Part shown: positions 35,407 through 45,097 of the stretch, piece after piece
How positions within the stretch are numbered: position 1 is the stretch's first letter
How the letters are laid out: each line of letters opens with the position of its first letter
Source of the DNA: Billgrantia endophytica
GTDB taxonomy: Bacteria > Pseudomonadota > Gammaproteobacteria > Pseudomonadales > Halomonadaceae
DNA length: 64,000 bases
Assembly (NCBI RefSeq): GCF_002879615.1
Contig: NZ_PNRF01000020.1
Location: 62,001 to 126,000, forward strand
Direction: 5' to 3'
Program-made: the position numbers and the translations under genes
The notes under the pieces: model-generated
The model's database searches: none
The model's input: only the letters and a program-made list of their open reading frames with translations
Told to the model about the DNA's origin: nothing

Positions 35407-36987
35407 ATGTTCAAGAAGACCCTACTTGTCACCACCATGATCGGCGCGATGGTGGCATCCGCCGCCCATGCCGAGACCCTGCGCTGGACCCGCTCCGCCG
35501 ATAGCCTGACCCTGGACCCGCATTCCAGGAATGAAGGACCGACGCACTCGGTCAGTCACCAGATCTTCGATACCCTGCTCTACCAGGATATGAACCTCGA
35601 GCAGCAGCCCGGTCTGGCCACCGACTGGTACGTGAAGGAGGACGATCCCGAGGTCTGGGTATTCGACATCCGCGAGGGGGTGACCTTCCATGAAGGACAG
35701 GCGCTAACCGCCGACGACGTGGTCTTTTCCCTGAACCGTGCGCGTCACTCGAACTCCGACATGCGCGGCCTGCTGACCGCCATCGTCGAGGTGCGCGCAA
35801 CGGACGAGCATACCGTCGAAATACAGACCGACGGCCCCAATCCGCTGGTACCCAACAACCTCACCAATCTGTTCATCATGAGCCAGGAATGGGCCGAGGA
35901 ACACGGCGTCGAGGAACCGCAGGACTATGCCGCCGGCGAGGAAACCTACGCGGTGCGCAATGCCAACGGCACGGGGCCGTTCCGCCTCGAGAGTCGTGAA
36001 CCCGACGTGCGCACGGTGCTCGTACGTAACGACAACCATTGGGGCATCGATCACTATCCGATGGAGATCTCGCAGTTGATCTACACGCCCATCGAATCGG
36101 CCTCGACCCGCGTCGCCGCACTGCTCTCAGGCGAAGTCGACCTGCTTCAGGAGACCCCGGTACAGGACATCGAGCGCCTGGCCGGTGCCGATGGCATCAA
36201 GAATGAGCAAGGCGCCGAGAACCGTACCATCTTTCTCGGCATGCGCAGGGATCACGATACGCTGGACAGCATCGATGTCGACAGCAACCCGTTCGCCGAC
36301 CGCCGCGTGCGCGAAGCCATCAATCTGGCGGTGGATGCCACGACCATCCAGCGCTCGGTGATGCGCGGCAACTCCGAACCCGCCGGGATGATCGCGCCTC
36401 CCTTCGTCAATGGCTACTCCGAAGCACTCGACGAGGTGCTGCCAGCGGACGTCGAGCGTGCCCAGGCGCTGATGGACGAAGCCGGCTATGGTGACGGCTT
36501 CCGCATCACTCTCAACTGCTCCAACGACCGTTACGTCAACGACGAACAGATCTGCCAGGCAGTGGTGAGTATGCTGGCGCGTATCGGCATCACCGTGGAC
36601 CTGGTGGCCCAGCCCATGTCGGTGCATTCCGCCGAGATGTCCCGCGAGGAATACGACTTCTACATGCTCGGCTGGGGCGTGCCTCCCATGGACTCCGAAT
36701 ACATCTTCAACTTCCTCTACCATACCAAGGAAGACAACCGTGGCACCTGGAACTTCACCGGCTACAGCGACGCGCGGGTCGACGAGCTGACCGTGGCCAT
36801 GAGCCAGGAAGTGGACGAGAACGCGCGTAACGAGATGATCGCCGAGGCCTGGCAGATCGTTCACGACGAAATCCTCTACATTCCCATCCACCATCAGATG
36901 CTGACCTGGTCGATGCGCGACGACATCGACTTTCCCGTGCAGAGCGAAAACACGCCTCACTTCAAGTATCTACGGTTCAATAACTAA
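35407..36987 (+). CDS. ABC transporter substrate-binding protein, family 5 (peptide/nickel type), orphan
   Basis: The 526-residue product has a signal peptide (cleavage near AAHA-ETLRW) and the layout of DppA/OppA-like binding proteins: LRWTRSADSLTLDPHSRNEG at the start, VWVFDIREGVTFHEGQALTA and DDVVFSLNRA (about 83-110), FADRRVREAINLAVD (about 297-311), and a late YIPIHHQM. Family 5 proteins bind peptides, nickel or other small molecules in the periplasm. No permease or ATPase gene is adjacent, so the ligand and partner are unknown. AGAGGAAT precedes the ATG. It ends at a strong bidirectional terminator shared with the pst operon. Confidence 0.88.
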   Translation: MFKKTLLVTTMIGAMVASAAHAETLRWTRSADSLTLDPHSRNEGPTHSVSHQIFDTLLYQDMNLEQQPGLATDWYVKEDDPEVWVFDIREGVTFHEGQALTADDVVFSLNRARHSNSDMRGLLTAIVEVRATDEHTVEIQTDGPNPLVPNNLTNLFIMSQEWAEEHGVEEPQDYAAGEETYAVRNANGTGPFRLESREPDVRTVLVRNDNHWGIDHYPMEISQLIYTPIESASTRVAALLSGEVDLLQETPVQDIERLAGADGIKNEQGAENRTIFLGMRRDHDTLDSIDVDSNPFADRRVREAINLAVDATTIQRSVMRGNSEPAGMIAPPFVNGYSEALDEVLPADVERAQALMDEAGYGDGFRITLNCSNDRYVNDEQICQAVVSMLARIGITVDLVAQPMSVHSAEMSREEYDFYMLGWGVPPMDSEYIFNFLYHTKEDNRGTWNFTGYSDARVDELTVAMSQEVDENARNEMIAEAWQIVHDEILYIPIHHQMLTWSMRDDIDFPVQSENTPHFKYLRFNN

Positions 36988-37002
36988 GCTATCGATACCT
37001 CT

Positions 37003-37040
37003 GCCCCCCGGCCGCCGCAAGCGGCCGGGGGGGCATTATT
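37003..37040. terminator. Bidirectional terminator between the binding-protein gene and pstB1
   Basis: GCCCCCCGGCCGC at 37003-37015 pairs with GCGGCCGGGGGGC at 37021-37033 around a five-base loop, one of the strongest hairpins in the window. It lies between two convergent genes and is followed by a short T/A-rich stretch. Confidence 0.75.
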
Positions 37041-37050
37041 TCCCAGACTT

Positions 37051-37866
37051 TCATCCGAAGCGGCCGGTGATATAGTCGTGGGTTCGCTGGTCCCTGGGGT
37101 TGGTGAATATCTTGTCGGTATCGCCCACCTCGACCATGTCGCCCATGTGGAAGAAGGCCGTCTTGTGCGCGACCCGGGCCGCCTGCTGCATGTTATGGGT
37201 GACCATGGCAATGGTATAGCTGGCGCTCAGTTCGTCGATCAACTGCTCGATCTTGGCGGTGGCGATGGGATCGAGTGCCGAGCAAGGTTCATCCATCAGG
37301 ATCACTTCGGGGCTGACCGCAATCGTTCTGGCAATGCACAGGCGCTGCTGCTGCCCCCCCGACAAGCTGGTACCCGGCTGGTCGAGGCGATCCTTGACTT
37401 CGCCCCACAGCCCCGCACGTTGCAGGCTACTCTCCACGACCTCATCGAGCTCGGCGCGACGCTTGGCCAAACCGTGCAGCCGCGGTCCGTAGGCGATGTT
37501 TTCATAGATCGACTTGGGAAAGGGATTGGGCTTCTGGAACACGATGCCCACCTGGGCCCGCAGCAGTACCACGTCCAGCGATGGCGCATAGATATCGTTG
37601 CCATCGAGGGTCACATCGCCCTCTACCCGGCAGCCGGTGATGGTATCGTTCATGCGGTTGAGACAACGCAGAAAGGTCGACTTGCCGCAGCCAGATGGCC
37701 CGATGAAGGCGATGACCTCATTCTCGATGATATCGAGGTCGATGCCATACAGCGCCTGGCTGTCGCCGTAGAACACCTTGACGCCGCGTGTACTCATCTT
37801 GACTTGACTGCTGTGGGTCTCGCGCTTCGGCGCGGCCTTGGGAACGGCAACGGTTGCAGTTGTCAT
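37051..37866 (-). CDS. pstB: Phosphate ABC transporter ATPase PstB, copy 1
   Basis: The 271-residue product has Walker [10 protein letters not shown] (56-64), [20 protein letters not shown], the signature [13 protein letters not shown], Walker [15 protein letters not shown] and [12 protein letters not shown], all standard for PstB. The first ~23 residues are an extension; an internal start at [12 protein letters not shown] is also possible. It is the last gene of the pstS1-pstC1-pstA1-pstB1 operon and begins one base after the pstA1 stop. Confidence 0.95.
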   Translation of the reverse strand: MTTATVAVPKAAPKRETHSSQVKMSTRGVKVFYGDSQALYGIDLDIIENEVIAFIGPSGCGKSTFLRCLNRMNDTITGCRVEGDVTLDGNDIYAPSLDVVLLRAQVGIVFQKPNPFPKSIYENIAYGPRLHGLAKRRAELDEVVESSLQRAGLWGEVKDRLDQPGTSLSGGQQQRLCIARTIAVSPEVILMDEPCSALDPIATAKIEQLIDELSASYTIAMVTHNMQQAARVAHKTAFFHMGDMVEVGDTDKIFTNPRDQRTHDYITGRFG

Positions 37867-39237
37867 TTACCACCTCGTCTCGAATTTCTTGCGTAGCCAG
37901 ATGGCCAGCGCATTAAGGCTCAGCATCAAGGCCAGCAGCACGATGATGGCCGCTGACGTTCGCGCCTCGAAGAAGTTGCGTAGCTCGTTGCCCTGCCATA
38001 GATAGATCTGCACGGGCAGCGCAGTGGCCTGGTCCAGCGGGGAACCAGGCACATTGGATACAAAGGCATTCATTCCGATCAGCAGCAGTGGCGCGGTCTC
38101 GCCCAGCGCCTGGGCGACGCCGAGGATCGACCCGGTGAGAATACCCGGCAGTGCCAGCGGCAACACATGATGAAACACCGTCTGTATGCGCGAGGCACCA
38201 ATTCCCAGCGCCGCCTGACGGATGGATGGCGGAATCGAACGCAGTGAGGCACGAGTGGCGATGATGATCGTCGGTAGCGTCATCAAGGTCAGCACCAGCC
38301 CGCCCACCAGCGGCGCCGATAAAGGCAGGCGCAGGTAGCCGATGAAGATTGCGGCACCGAGCAGGCCAAATACGATGGACGGCACCGCCGCCAGGTTGTT
38401 GATGTTGATTTCGATCAGATCGGTGAGACGGTTCTTGGGCGCGAATTCCTCCAGATAGACAGCACTCGCCACGCCGATCGGTACCGATAGCACGATCACG
38501 ATCAACATCATGAACAGTGAGCCCATGAAGGCGCCGGCCAGGCCAGCAGAGGCCAGCGAACTGCGCGAGTCGGGATTGAGGAACAGCGCCGTGCTGAACG
38601 CATTGCGGATCACTCCACGTTCATGGAGTGCATCGGCCCACTCCCGGGTCTGAGCACTCAACTGTTGCTGAGCATCGGGCAGGTCGCGGTCGATATTGCC
38701 CTTGATCCAGACATCGACATTGGCGCTCGCCAGCAGCTTGAGCCGTTTCGTTTCACCCAGCAGGGAAGGGTCGTCGATGAACCGGTCACGGAGCGCACGC
38801 CGCTCACCCGAAGTGACCAGCGCACGGAGATCGCGGGTCTGCCGCGCTTCGATCTCCTCACCCAACTCGGCTTCAAGGGCATCGTCAATCAGCTGCTGCC
38901 AGTTGACCAGGCCTACCTGACTCTGCCAGGCCAGATCACGATCACGGAAATCCGCAGCCCTCTCTCCTGCTTCCTGTACCGGTCGCGCCTCGACTTGAAC
39001 CACCTCGGGATCGAAATGGATATCGAGATAGAAGGTTGCCTGCCAGAAGGCCGGCAAACCACGCATCAGGATACTGGAGAAGAGGATCACCACCAGTACC
39101 ATGCCGGTGGTCACCGCGGCCAGCCCCATTCGCCGGAAGCGACGCTCTTTGGCATGCCGCCTGTCGAGCGACTTCTCGATGGTTTCCAACCGTTCGCGGC
39201 GGCGCACTTCTCGAGCTTCAATGGTCAGCGTAGTCAC
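37867..39237 (-). CDS. pstA: Phosphate ABC transporter permease PstA, copy 1, with large periplasmic insert
   Basis: The 456-residue product is much longer than the E. coli PstA (about 296). After a basic N-terminus and one transmembrane helix (about 38-60) comes a hydrophilic section of about 150 residues, then the normal permease core with SVPIGVASAVYLEEFAPKNR (about 255-274), INNLAAVPSIVFGLLGAAIF and LRSIPPSIRQAALGIGASRI, the EAA-type loop that docks on PstB. It pairs with PstC1. The large extracytoplasmic insert is seen in PstA of several marine and halophilic bacteria. It starts six bases after pstC1. Confidence 0.93.
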   Translation of the reverse strand: MTTLTIEAREVRRRERLETIEKSLDRRHAKERRFRRMGLAAVTTGMVLVVILFSSILMRGLPAFWQATFYLDIHFDPEVVQVEARPVQEAGERAADFRDRDLAWQSQVGLVNWQQLIDDALEAELGEEIEARQTRDLRALVTSGERRALRDRFIDDPSLLGETKRLKLLASANVDVWIKGNIDRDLPDAQQQLSAQTREWADALHERGVIRNAFSTALFLNPDSRSSLASAGLAGAFMGSLFMMLIVIVLSVPIGVASAVYLEEFAPKNRLTDLIEININNLAAVPSIVFGLLGAAIFIGYLRLPLSAPLVGGLVLTLMTLPTIIIATRASLRSIPPSIRQAALGIGASRIQTVFHHVLPLALPGILTGSILGVAQALGETAPLLLIGMNAFVSNVPGSPLDQATALPVQIYLWQGNELRNFFEARTSAAIIVLLALMLSLNALAIWLRKKFETRW

Positions 39238-39243
39238 GAGGCA

Positions 39244-40614
39244 TTACTCATATTGCTGGCGATATCGGCGCACCACGACCAGTGCAATGACGTTCAAGCC
39301 AAGAGTGATCACGAACAGTGTCAAGCCCAGGGCAAAGGCAACCAGCGACTGCGGGCTGGCAAAGTCCATGTCACCGGTCAGCTGATTGACGATGGTCACG
39401 GTAATGGTCGACACCGCCTCGAAGGGGTTGGCGTGGAGGACCGGGTTGTTGCCCGCCGCCAGCACCACGATCATGGTTTCCCCGATGGCGCGACTCGCGG
39501 CCAGCAGAAAGGCGCCGACGATGCCGGGAAGCGCCGCTGGCAACACCACCTGGCGGATGGTTTCCGACTTGGTCGCGCCCAGCCCGAGGGCGCCGTCGCG
39601 CAACGCCTTGGGCACCTGGGTGATGATGTCGTCGGAGAGCGATGAGACAAAGGGGATGATCATGATACCCATCACCAAGCCGGCGGTCAGGGCACTGGTG
39701 GTACGGATGTTGAGACCGACCAGTTCGCCAAACCCGGAAAGGAAGGGACCAATGACGATGAGGGCGAAAAAGCCATAAACGATGGTGGGAATCCCGGCAA
39801 GCACCTCGATCACCGGCTTGGCGACGCTGCGTAGCCAAGCCGGTGCGTACTCGGCCATGTAGATGGCGGTCATCAGTCCCAGGGGGATCGCCACCAGCAG
39901 GGCGATGATGCTGACCATCAGCGTGCCCCATAGCAGTGGAAGCAGGCCATACTCGCCCTGCCCCCCCGCCCCGGAGGAACTGAACCGGGGATTCCAGGTG
40001 GTGCCGAAGAAGAATTCGACAGGGCTGACGAAACGGAAGAAATTCATCGCCTCGCCGATCATCGACAATATGATACCCACCGTGGTGAGAATCGCGACGC
40101 CTGAACATGTCGCCAGCAGAGCCGTGATCGCTTTCTCGACATGGTTCCTGGCTCGCAGCCGGGGCGTGACATGACGCCGGGCCACGACCAGTCCAACCAC
40201 CGCCACGATTGACATGGTAGCCAACATGCTGAGGTGGCCAAGCATTTCGAGGCGCGCCTGTTGGCTGGCTGCCAGGCGTTCGAAATCCTGCGGATCAGCC
40301 ACATTCTGCCCTGCGGCAAGCGCCGCAATACGGCGCATCACTAGCTGCTGCTCACGCTCGGAAAACGCCGCCACTTCCGGTGGCAGTTGCTGAAAAACCA
40401 GCAGATCGATGATCCCCGGCTCGAAAACACTCCACAGGATAAACAACAGCAGTGCCGGCAAGCCGCACCAGAGGGCGACCAGCACACCATAATAACCGGG
40501 TCGAGAATGCAGCCGCTCCCCACTGCCAGCCACCGCTTTGCTGCGTGTCAGACCCAGCTGATAGGCAAGGGCCATGACGATCAGTACGGTGGCGATCAAG
40601 GCAAGATTGTTCAT
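39244..40614 (-). CDS. pstC: Phosphate ABC transporter permease PstC, copy 1
   Basis: The 456-residue product has two membrane helices with a soluble insert of about 80 residues between them before the conserved permease core. The core includes VEFFFGTTWNPRFSSSGAGG, LLWGTLMVSIIALLVAIPLG, the docking loop region PKALRDGALGLGATKSETIR and SRAIGETMIVVLAAGN. The start at 40614 (MNNLALIATV) is preferred over the longer frame because it begins with the first hydrophobic helix. It lies 88 bases downstream of pstS1. Confidence 0.93.
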   Translation of the reverse strand: MNNLALIATVLIVMALAYQLGLTRSKAVAGSGERLHSRPGYYGVLVALWCGLPALLLFILWSVFEPGIIDLLVFQQLPPEVAAFSEREQQLVMRRIAALAAGQNVADPQDFERLAASQQARLEMLGHLSMLATMSIVAVVGLVVARRHVTPRLRARNHVEKAITALLATCSGVAILTTVGIILSMIGEAMNFFRFVSPVEFFFGTTWNPRFSSSGAGGQGEYGLLPLLWGTLMVSIIALLVAIPLGLMTAIYMAEYAPAWLRSVAKPVIEVLAGIPTIVYGFFALIVIGPFLSGFGELVGLNIRTTSALTAGLVMGIMIIPFVSSLSDDIITQVPKALRDGALGLGATKSETIRQVVLPAALPGIVGAFLLAASRAIGETMIVVLAAGNNPVLHANPFEAVSTITVTIVNQLTGDMDFASPQSLVAFALGLTLFVITLGLNVIALVVVRRYRQQYE

Positions 40615-40701
40615 CCTGTCTCCAGCTTCTTCCCCAACAGCCAATGACGAGAGCCGATAGAGATGCCGGCTCTCGTCGCATGGCACGCGCTACATTCGTT
40701 C

Positions 40702-41739
40702 TTATTCGCCGGTGGCGACGGTACGGGCCTGGAACTGCTCCAGGGCGCTGGCACGCTCGTCATCGTCCATCGGTATCAGGCCGGCGTCTTCCAGCGGACT
40801 GCCATAGCCCGAGATCATCTCGTTGAGGAAGAACTCGGTATACTCTGCCAGGCCGGGGATCACATCGAGGTGCTCGCCCTTGACATAGAAGAACAGCGGG
40901 CGTGATACCGGATACTCGCCGGAGCCGATGGTATCGAGGCTAGGCGTTACGCCATCAACGGTGGCCACCTGCAGGCGATCGCGGTTCTGATCGTAGAAGC
41001 TCAACCCGAAGACGCCCACGGCATCGGCCTGGGCGTCCAGGCGAGCCAGTGTCTCGGTGTAGTCGCCGGCAATCTCGATGATACGGCCATCGCCACGCAA
41101 CGCGTTGCAGAACTCGCCCCTAGCGTCGTCGTCGAGCTGCTGGACCTCGTCGTAAGTGTCACAGCCGGGATGAATCACTCTTTCCTCGAAGACTTCACGT
41201 GTGCCGTGATTGGATGCCGGGATAACCAGCACGATCTCTTGATCGGGCAGGTCGCTATCGATGTCGGACCAACGAGTGTAGGGGTTTTCGACCATCTCGC
41301 CATCGACCGGCACTTCGGCAGCGGCGGCGGCGAAGAGATGGCGCGGCGTCAAGGCAAAGGAGTCGCGATCGGCCCGTGAGGCGAACACGATGCCATCGTA
41401 GCCGAACATCACCTCGAGCACTTCTTCAACGCCGTTGGCCTTGCAGTTCTCGACCTCGCCGCTGCGAATGGCGCGGGAGGCATTGGCGATATCGATGGTG
41501 TTCTCGCCGACACCCTGACAAAACTGGCGCAGGCCGCCACCAGAGCCGCCAGAGCCCACGACCGGCGTGTTGAACTGAGGGAAGGAGCCACCGAACTCTT
41601 CCGCGACGATGCTGGCAAACGGCAACACGGTGGAAGAACCGGCGATCTGGATGGTTTCACGGGCCATGGCCGAGGTGGAAAAACCGACCGCCAAAGAGGC
41701 GGCAACCGTGATACCAAGCGTGCTCTTGCTGAAACTCAT
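40702..41739 (-). CDS. pstS: Phosphate-binding protein PstS, copy 1
   Basis: The 345-residue product has a signal peptide (cleavage near SAMA-RETI) and the PstS fold with IQIAGSSTVLPFASIVAEEF, GSGGSGGGLRQFCQGVGENT, DIANASRAI and VEEVLEVMFGYDGIVFASR, the loops that hold phosphate. The ATG at 41739 has AGGAG seven bases upstream, while the GTG two codons earlier is too close to it. A Pho-box-like site lies about 100 bases upstream. It heads the pst1 operon and is probably the high-affinity binding protein. Confidence 0.95.
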   Translation of the reverse strand: MSFSKSTLGITVAASLAVGFSTSAMARETIQIAGSSTVLPFASIVAEEFGGSFPQFNTPVVGSGGSGGGLRQFCQGVGENTIDIANASRAIRSGEVENCKANGVEEVLEVMFGYDGIVFASRADRDSFALTPRHLFAAAAAEVPVDGEMVENPYTRWSDIDSDLPDQEIVLVIPASNHGTREVFEERVIHPGCDTYDEVQQLDDDARGEFCNALRGDGRIIEIAGDYTETLARLDAQADAVGVFGLSFYDQNRDRLQVATVDGVTPSLDTIGSGEYPVSRPLFFYVKGEHLDVIPGLAEYTEFFLNEMISGYGSPLEDAGLIPMDDDERASALEQFQARTVATGE

Positions 41740-41840
41740 CTTCACTCTCCTCGCTGCGTATGGGGACTGGCCGTGGCAGTGATGCCGGCCAGCTCATGTC
41801 GGCCATGTGCCGATCGCGAGATTGAGGATGCGCGTATTTG

Positions 41841-41858
41841 GTTGCAGAAATATGACAG
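41841..41858 (-). promoter_or_regulatory. Pho-box-like site upstream of pstS1
   Basis: On the minus strand the site reads CTGTCATATTTCTGCAAC: one perfect half-site (CTGTCAT), a four-base AT-rich spacer and a weaker second half-site (CTGCAAC). It lies about 100 bases before pstS1 and 50 bases after the phoU stop. Confidence 0.6.
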
Positions 41859-41906
41859 GGAGCGAGGTGGTATCGAAGTTTGGGATGCTCCCCGTCCCGG
41901 AATACG

Positions 41907-42635
41907 TCAATCACGGCCCTTGAGGGCGGCCTCGTCCAACTCATCGAGATCGATGTGGCGGATATCCAGGCCCTTCACCAGGTAAACCACGTACTCGGCC
42001 AGGTTGTCGGCATGGTCGCCAACCCGTTCCAGGGCACGCAGTATCCACATCACACTGAGCACCGGACCAATGGCGCGGTTGTCCTCCATCATGAAGGTCA
42101 TCAGCGAGCGCATGGCACTGCCGTACTCATCGTCCACCGCCTCGTCCTCGCGCACCACCTGCAGCGCCAGCTCGGTGTCGAAGCGGGCAAAGGCGGTCAG
42201 CGCATCGCGCAGCATCTTGCGCACGTGTTCGCTGATATGGCGCACTTCCACCAGCCCACGCACGGCGGTGCCGCTCTCGATCAGGCTCAGCGCGTTGCGG
42301 GCGATCTTGCTGGCTTCATCGCCGATTCGCTCCAGGTCGGCAGTGGCGCGGATTACCGCCAGCACCAGGCGCAGGTCCGAGGCCGCCGGCTGGCGCCGCG
42401 CCAGCACCCGGGTGCATTCGTCATCTATCCTGAGCTGCATGTCGTTGACCTGACGGTCGTTGTCACGGACCTTCTCGGCCAGTCGGCTATCGCCTTCAAG
42501 CAACGCCTTGACCGCCTCCTGGATCTGGTTCTCGACCAGCCCACCCATGGTCATCAGGTGGGTCTTGAGCTCTTCCAGCTCTTGATTGAACTGCCGGGAG
42601 ATATGCTGGCTATGGGTATCGCTGGTGATGTCCAT
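41907..42635 (-). CDS. phoU: Phosphate regulatory protein PhoU
   Basis: PhoU links Pst to PhoR and shuts off PhoB signalling when phosphate is ample. The 242-residue product has two similar three-helix halves with the metal-binding PhoU motifs RATADLERIGDEASKIARNA (about 95-114) and LRALERVGDHADNLAEYVVY (about 198-217). AGGAG lies before the ATG at 42635. It follows pstB2 after 25 bases and is the last gene of the pst2 operon. It probably serves both Pst systems, as no second phoU is adjacent to pst1. Confidence 0.95.
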   Translation of the reverse strand: MDITSDTHSQHISRQFNQELEELKTHLMTMGGLVENQIQEAVKALLEGDSRLAEKVRDNDRQVNDMQLRIDDECTRVLARRQPAASDLRLVLAVIRATADLERIGDEASKIARNALSLIESGTAVRGLVEVRHISEHVRKMLRDALTAFARFDTELALQVVREDEAVDDEYGSAMRSLMTFMMEDNRAIGPVLSVMWILRALERVGDHADNLAEYVVYLVKGLDIRHIDLDELDEAALKGRD

Positions 42636-42660
42636 GTGACTCTCCTGGGGGCCGCCTAGG

Positions 42661-43506
42661 TCAGGCCATGCGGCCGGTGATGTAATTTTCGGTGCGCGCC
42701 AGGCGCGGGTTGGTGAAGAGGCTGGCCGTGGGGGCGTACTCCACCAGCTCACCGTCGTGCAGGAAAGCGGTGTAGTCCGACACGCGCGCCGCCTGCTGCA
42801 TGTTATGAGTGACCAGCACCAGGGTCAGCTGCGATTTCAGGCTACGGATCAACTCCTCGATCTTCAGCGTCGATATCGGATCCAGCGCCGAGGCCGGCTC
42901 GTCGAGCAGCAGCACCTCGGGGCGAACCGCCAGGGTACGGGCGATCACCAGACGTTGCTGCTGGCCGATGGAAAGCGACCAGGCCGAGGCACGCAGGCGA
43001 TCCTTCACCTCACCCCACAGCGCCGCCGCTTCCAGCGCCCACTCGACGATATCGTTCATTCGCCGTCGTGACATGCCGCCCTGCAGACGCAACCCGAATG
43101 CCACGTTCTCGTAGATCGACATGGGGAACGGGTTGGGCGCCTGGAAGACCATGCCCACCCGGCGCCGCAGCTCGTCCACCGCCACCTCGGGAGCGTGAAT
43201 TTCCTGCCCCTCCAGACGAATGCTGCCCTGGCGGCTGACCGTTTCATCGAGATCATGCAGCCGGTTCAATGCGCGCAGCAGGGTCGACTTGCCGCACCCC
43301 GAGGGGCCAATGAAGGCCGTCACCCGTTGCCGCGGCACACGCAGGGTCAGATCGCGAAGCGCCGGCTTGCCGCCGTAGGCCAGGCTCAGCCCCTCGACGT
43401 CCAGGCAGCTGGCATCGGGCGCGAAGTCGATGATCGGTCCTGTCGAATTCGACAAGGCCGAACCCGGTCGATCCAGGCTCAGCAGAGAGGGCGGCAGTTC
43501 GGGCAT
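42661..43506 (-). CDS. pstB: Phosphate ABC transporter ATPase PstB, copy 2
   Basis: The 281-residue product has Walker [10 protein letters not shown] (67-75), [20 protein letters not shown], Walker [15 protein letters not shown] and [11 protein letters not shown]. The ABC signature is LSIGQ (178-182) instead of the near-universal LSGGQ. The first ~35 residues form a non-conserved extension. It lies 19 bases after pstA2 and before phoU. Confidence 0.93.
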   Translation of the reverse strand: MPELPPSLLSLDRPGSALSNSTGPIIDFAPDASCLDVEGLSLAYGGKPALRDLTLRVPRQRVTAFIGPSGCGKSTLLRALNRLHDLDETVSRQGSIRLEGQEIHAPEVAVDELRRRVGMVFQAPNPFPMSIYENVAFGLRLQGGMSRRRMNDIVEWALEAAALWGEVKDRLRASAWSLSIGQQQRLVIARTLAVRPEVLLLDEPASALDPISTLKIEELIRSLKSQLTLVLVTHNMQQAARVSDYTAFLHDGELVEYAPTASLFTNPRLARTENYITGRMA

Positions 43507-43525
43507 CGCGTGGTCCTATCCTCGA

Positions 43526-45097
43526 TCAGTGGCGTGACAGTGCCCCGTGACGCGCCCTGAGATAGTGGCGCAGAAATATGGCAGTCAGGTTAAGCACCAG
43601 CACTACCAGCACCAGCAACAGTGCCGTGGCGTAGACCATCGGCATGGCCGCCTGGATGTCATCGCCGTGGAAGGCGGTATCGTAGACATGATAGCCGAGG
43701 TGCATGAACTTCCGGTCAAGATGCAGGAAGGGAAATTCGCCATCCACCGGTACCTGGGGCGCCAGCTTGGCCACACCCACCAGCATCAGCGGCGCCACCT
43801 CGCCCGCGGCCCGCGCAATGGCCAGGATCACACCGGTCAACATGGCCGGCACCGCCATGGGCAGCACCACCCGGGTCAGCATTTCAAGGCGTGTGGCCCC
43901 CAGCGCCAGCGCCCCTTCTCGTTGATGATCGGGTATCCGCGCCAGCCCCTCCTCGGTAGCGACGATCACCACTGGCAGGGTCAGCAGCGCCAGGGTGAGC
44001 GAGGCCCACAAAAGGCCCCCGGTACCAAAAGTGGGCGACGGTAGCTGGTCGCTGAAGAACCACTCGTCGATGGAGCCGCCGATCCCGTAGACGAAGACCC
44101 CGAGGCCGAACACACCGTAAACGATGGAAGGCACACCCGCCAGGTTGCGCACCGCGATGCGCACCCAGTGTGTCAGGTGGCCCTGGTGAGCCACCTCGTT
44201 GAGGTAGACCGCCGCCAGCACGCCGAACGGGGTGACCAGCACCGACATCAGCAACACCATCAGCACGGTGCCGAAGATCGCCGGCCATACGCCGCCTGCC
44301 GTATTCGCCACCCGCGGCCCTTCGGAAAGAAAGCGCCATACCCCCTGCACCCAGGCGCCCATCTTTTCCGGCAGCGACATGGCATTGGGCCGCCAGGCGC
44401 GCAGCACCTCGGCCAGGGTCAGGACCAGACGCCGGCCATCGACGCTCTGCAGTACCACCACCTCCGCCTGCATGGCGTCCTGCAGGCCGCGAATCCGATC
44501 GTTGGCGACAGCCAGCCCACGTCGTGCCGCCGTATCCCCGGGGTCTTTCTCGAGCTGTCGTACCAGCGGCTGGATCACGTTGCGTTGCAGGTCATCGCGT
44601 TCATCACGCAGCGCATCGACGGCGGCCAGGCGCGCCTGAAGCGCCGCCCAGGCGACCTCGCCGCCACCGACCCCCTGGACATGGCTCCCCGCCGGCCTCA
44701 CGTCGACGAGGCGGCCGATGAAATCGCCGTACCGGACACGCTCCAGCACCACCAGCTCACGGGGCTGCTCGCTGGCAACGATGCGATCCACCGCCACCCA
44801 CTGCCAGACATGACCGTCGATATCCCGATTGCCGGTGAAGTAAAGTCTCTCCCTGCCCTGGCCGGTCGCCAGCGGCAGTTCCCTCACCGCACGACCCGCC
44901 AGCAGTTGGCCGTCATCGAGTTCCACCAGCGACACCGACGCCGGCCAGAAATGGCCCAGACCGCGCACGGCGATCAGCGTCAGCAGCCCCCCGAGCATCA
45001 GCAGCGACAACGCCACGCTGCCGGCAGCCAGCCAGGCCCAGGGCCCCTCCCCCCGTGGCAGCCGGGCCCGAAAACCGGCCACCTCGGCCAGGCTCAC
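43526..45097 (-). CDS. pstA: Phosphate ABC transporter permease PstA, copy 2, long form
   Basis: The 523-residue product has one N-terminal membrane helix (about 22-44) and then a soluble periplasmic section of about 230 residues with a coiled-coil-like stretch (LQARLAAVDALRDERDDLQR). The usual permease core follows: LVTPFGVLAAVYLNEVAHQG, LAGVPSIVYGVFGLGVFVYG, IPDHQREGALALGATRLEML. The large insert marks the PstA form paired with PstC2 in many gammaproteobacteria. Its ATG overlaps the pstC2 stop by four bases. Confidence 0.92.
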   Translation of the reverse strand: MSLAEVAGFRARLPRGEGPWAWLAAGSVALSLLMLGGLLTLIAVRGLGHFWPASVSLVELDDGQLLAGRAVRELPLATGQGRERLYFTGNRDIDGHVWQWVAVDRIVASEQPRELVVLERVRYGDFIGRLVDVRPAGSHVQGVGGGEVAWAALQARLAAVDALRDERDDLQRNVIQPLVRQLEKDPGDTAARRGLAVANDRIRGLQDAMQAEVVVLQSVDGRRLVLTLAEVLRAWRPNAMSLPEKMGAWVQGVWRFLSEGPRVANTAGGVWPAIFGTVLMVLLMSVLVTPFGVLAAVYLNEVAHQGHLTHWVRIAVRNLAGVPSIVYGVFGLGVFVYGIGGSIDEWFFSDQLPSPTFGTGGLLWASLTLALLTLPVVIVATEEGLARIPDHQREGALALGATRLEMLTRVVLPMAVPAMLTGVILAIARAAGEVAPLMLVGVAKLAPQVPVDGEFPFLHLDRKFMHLGYHVYDTAFHGDDIQAAMPMVYATALLLVLVVLVLNLTAIFLRHYLRARHGALSRH

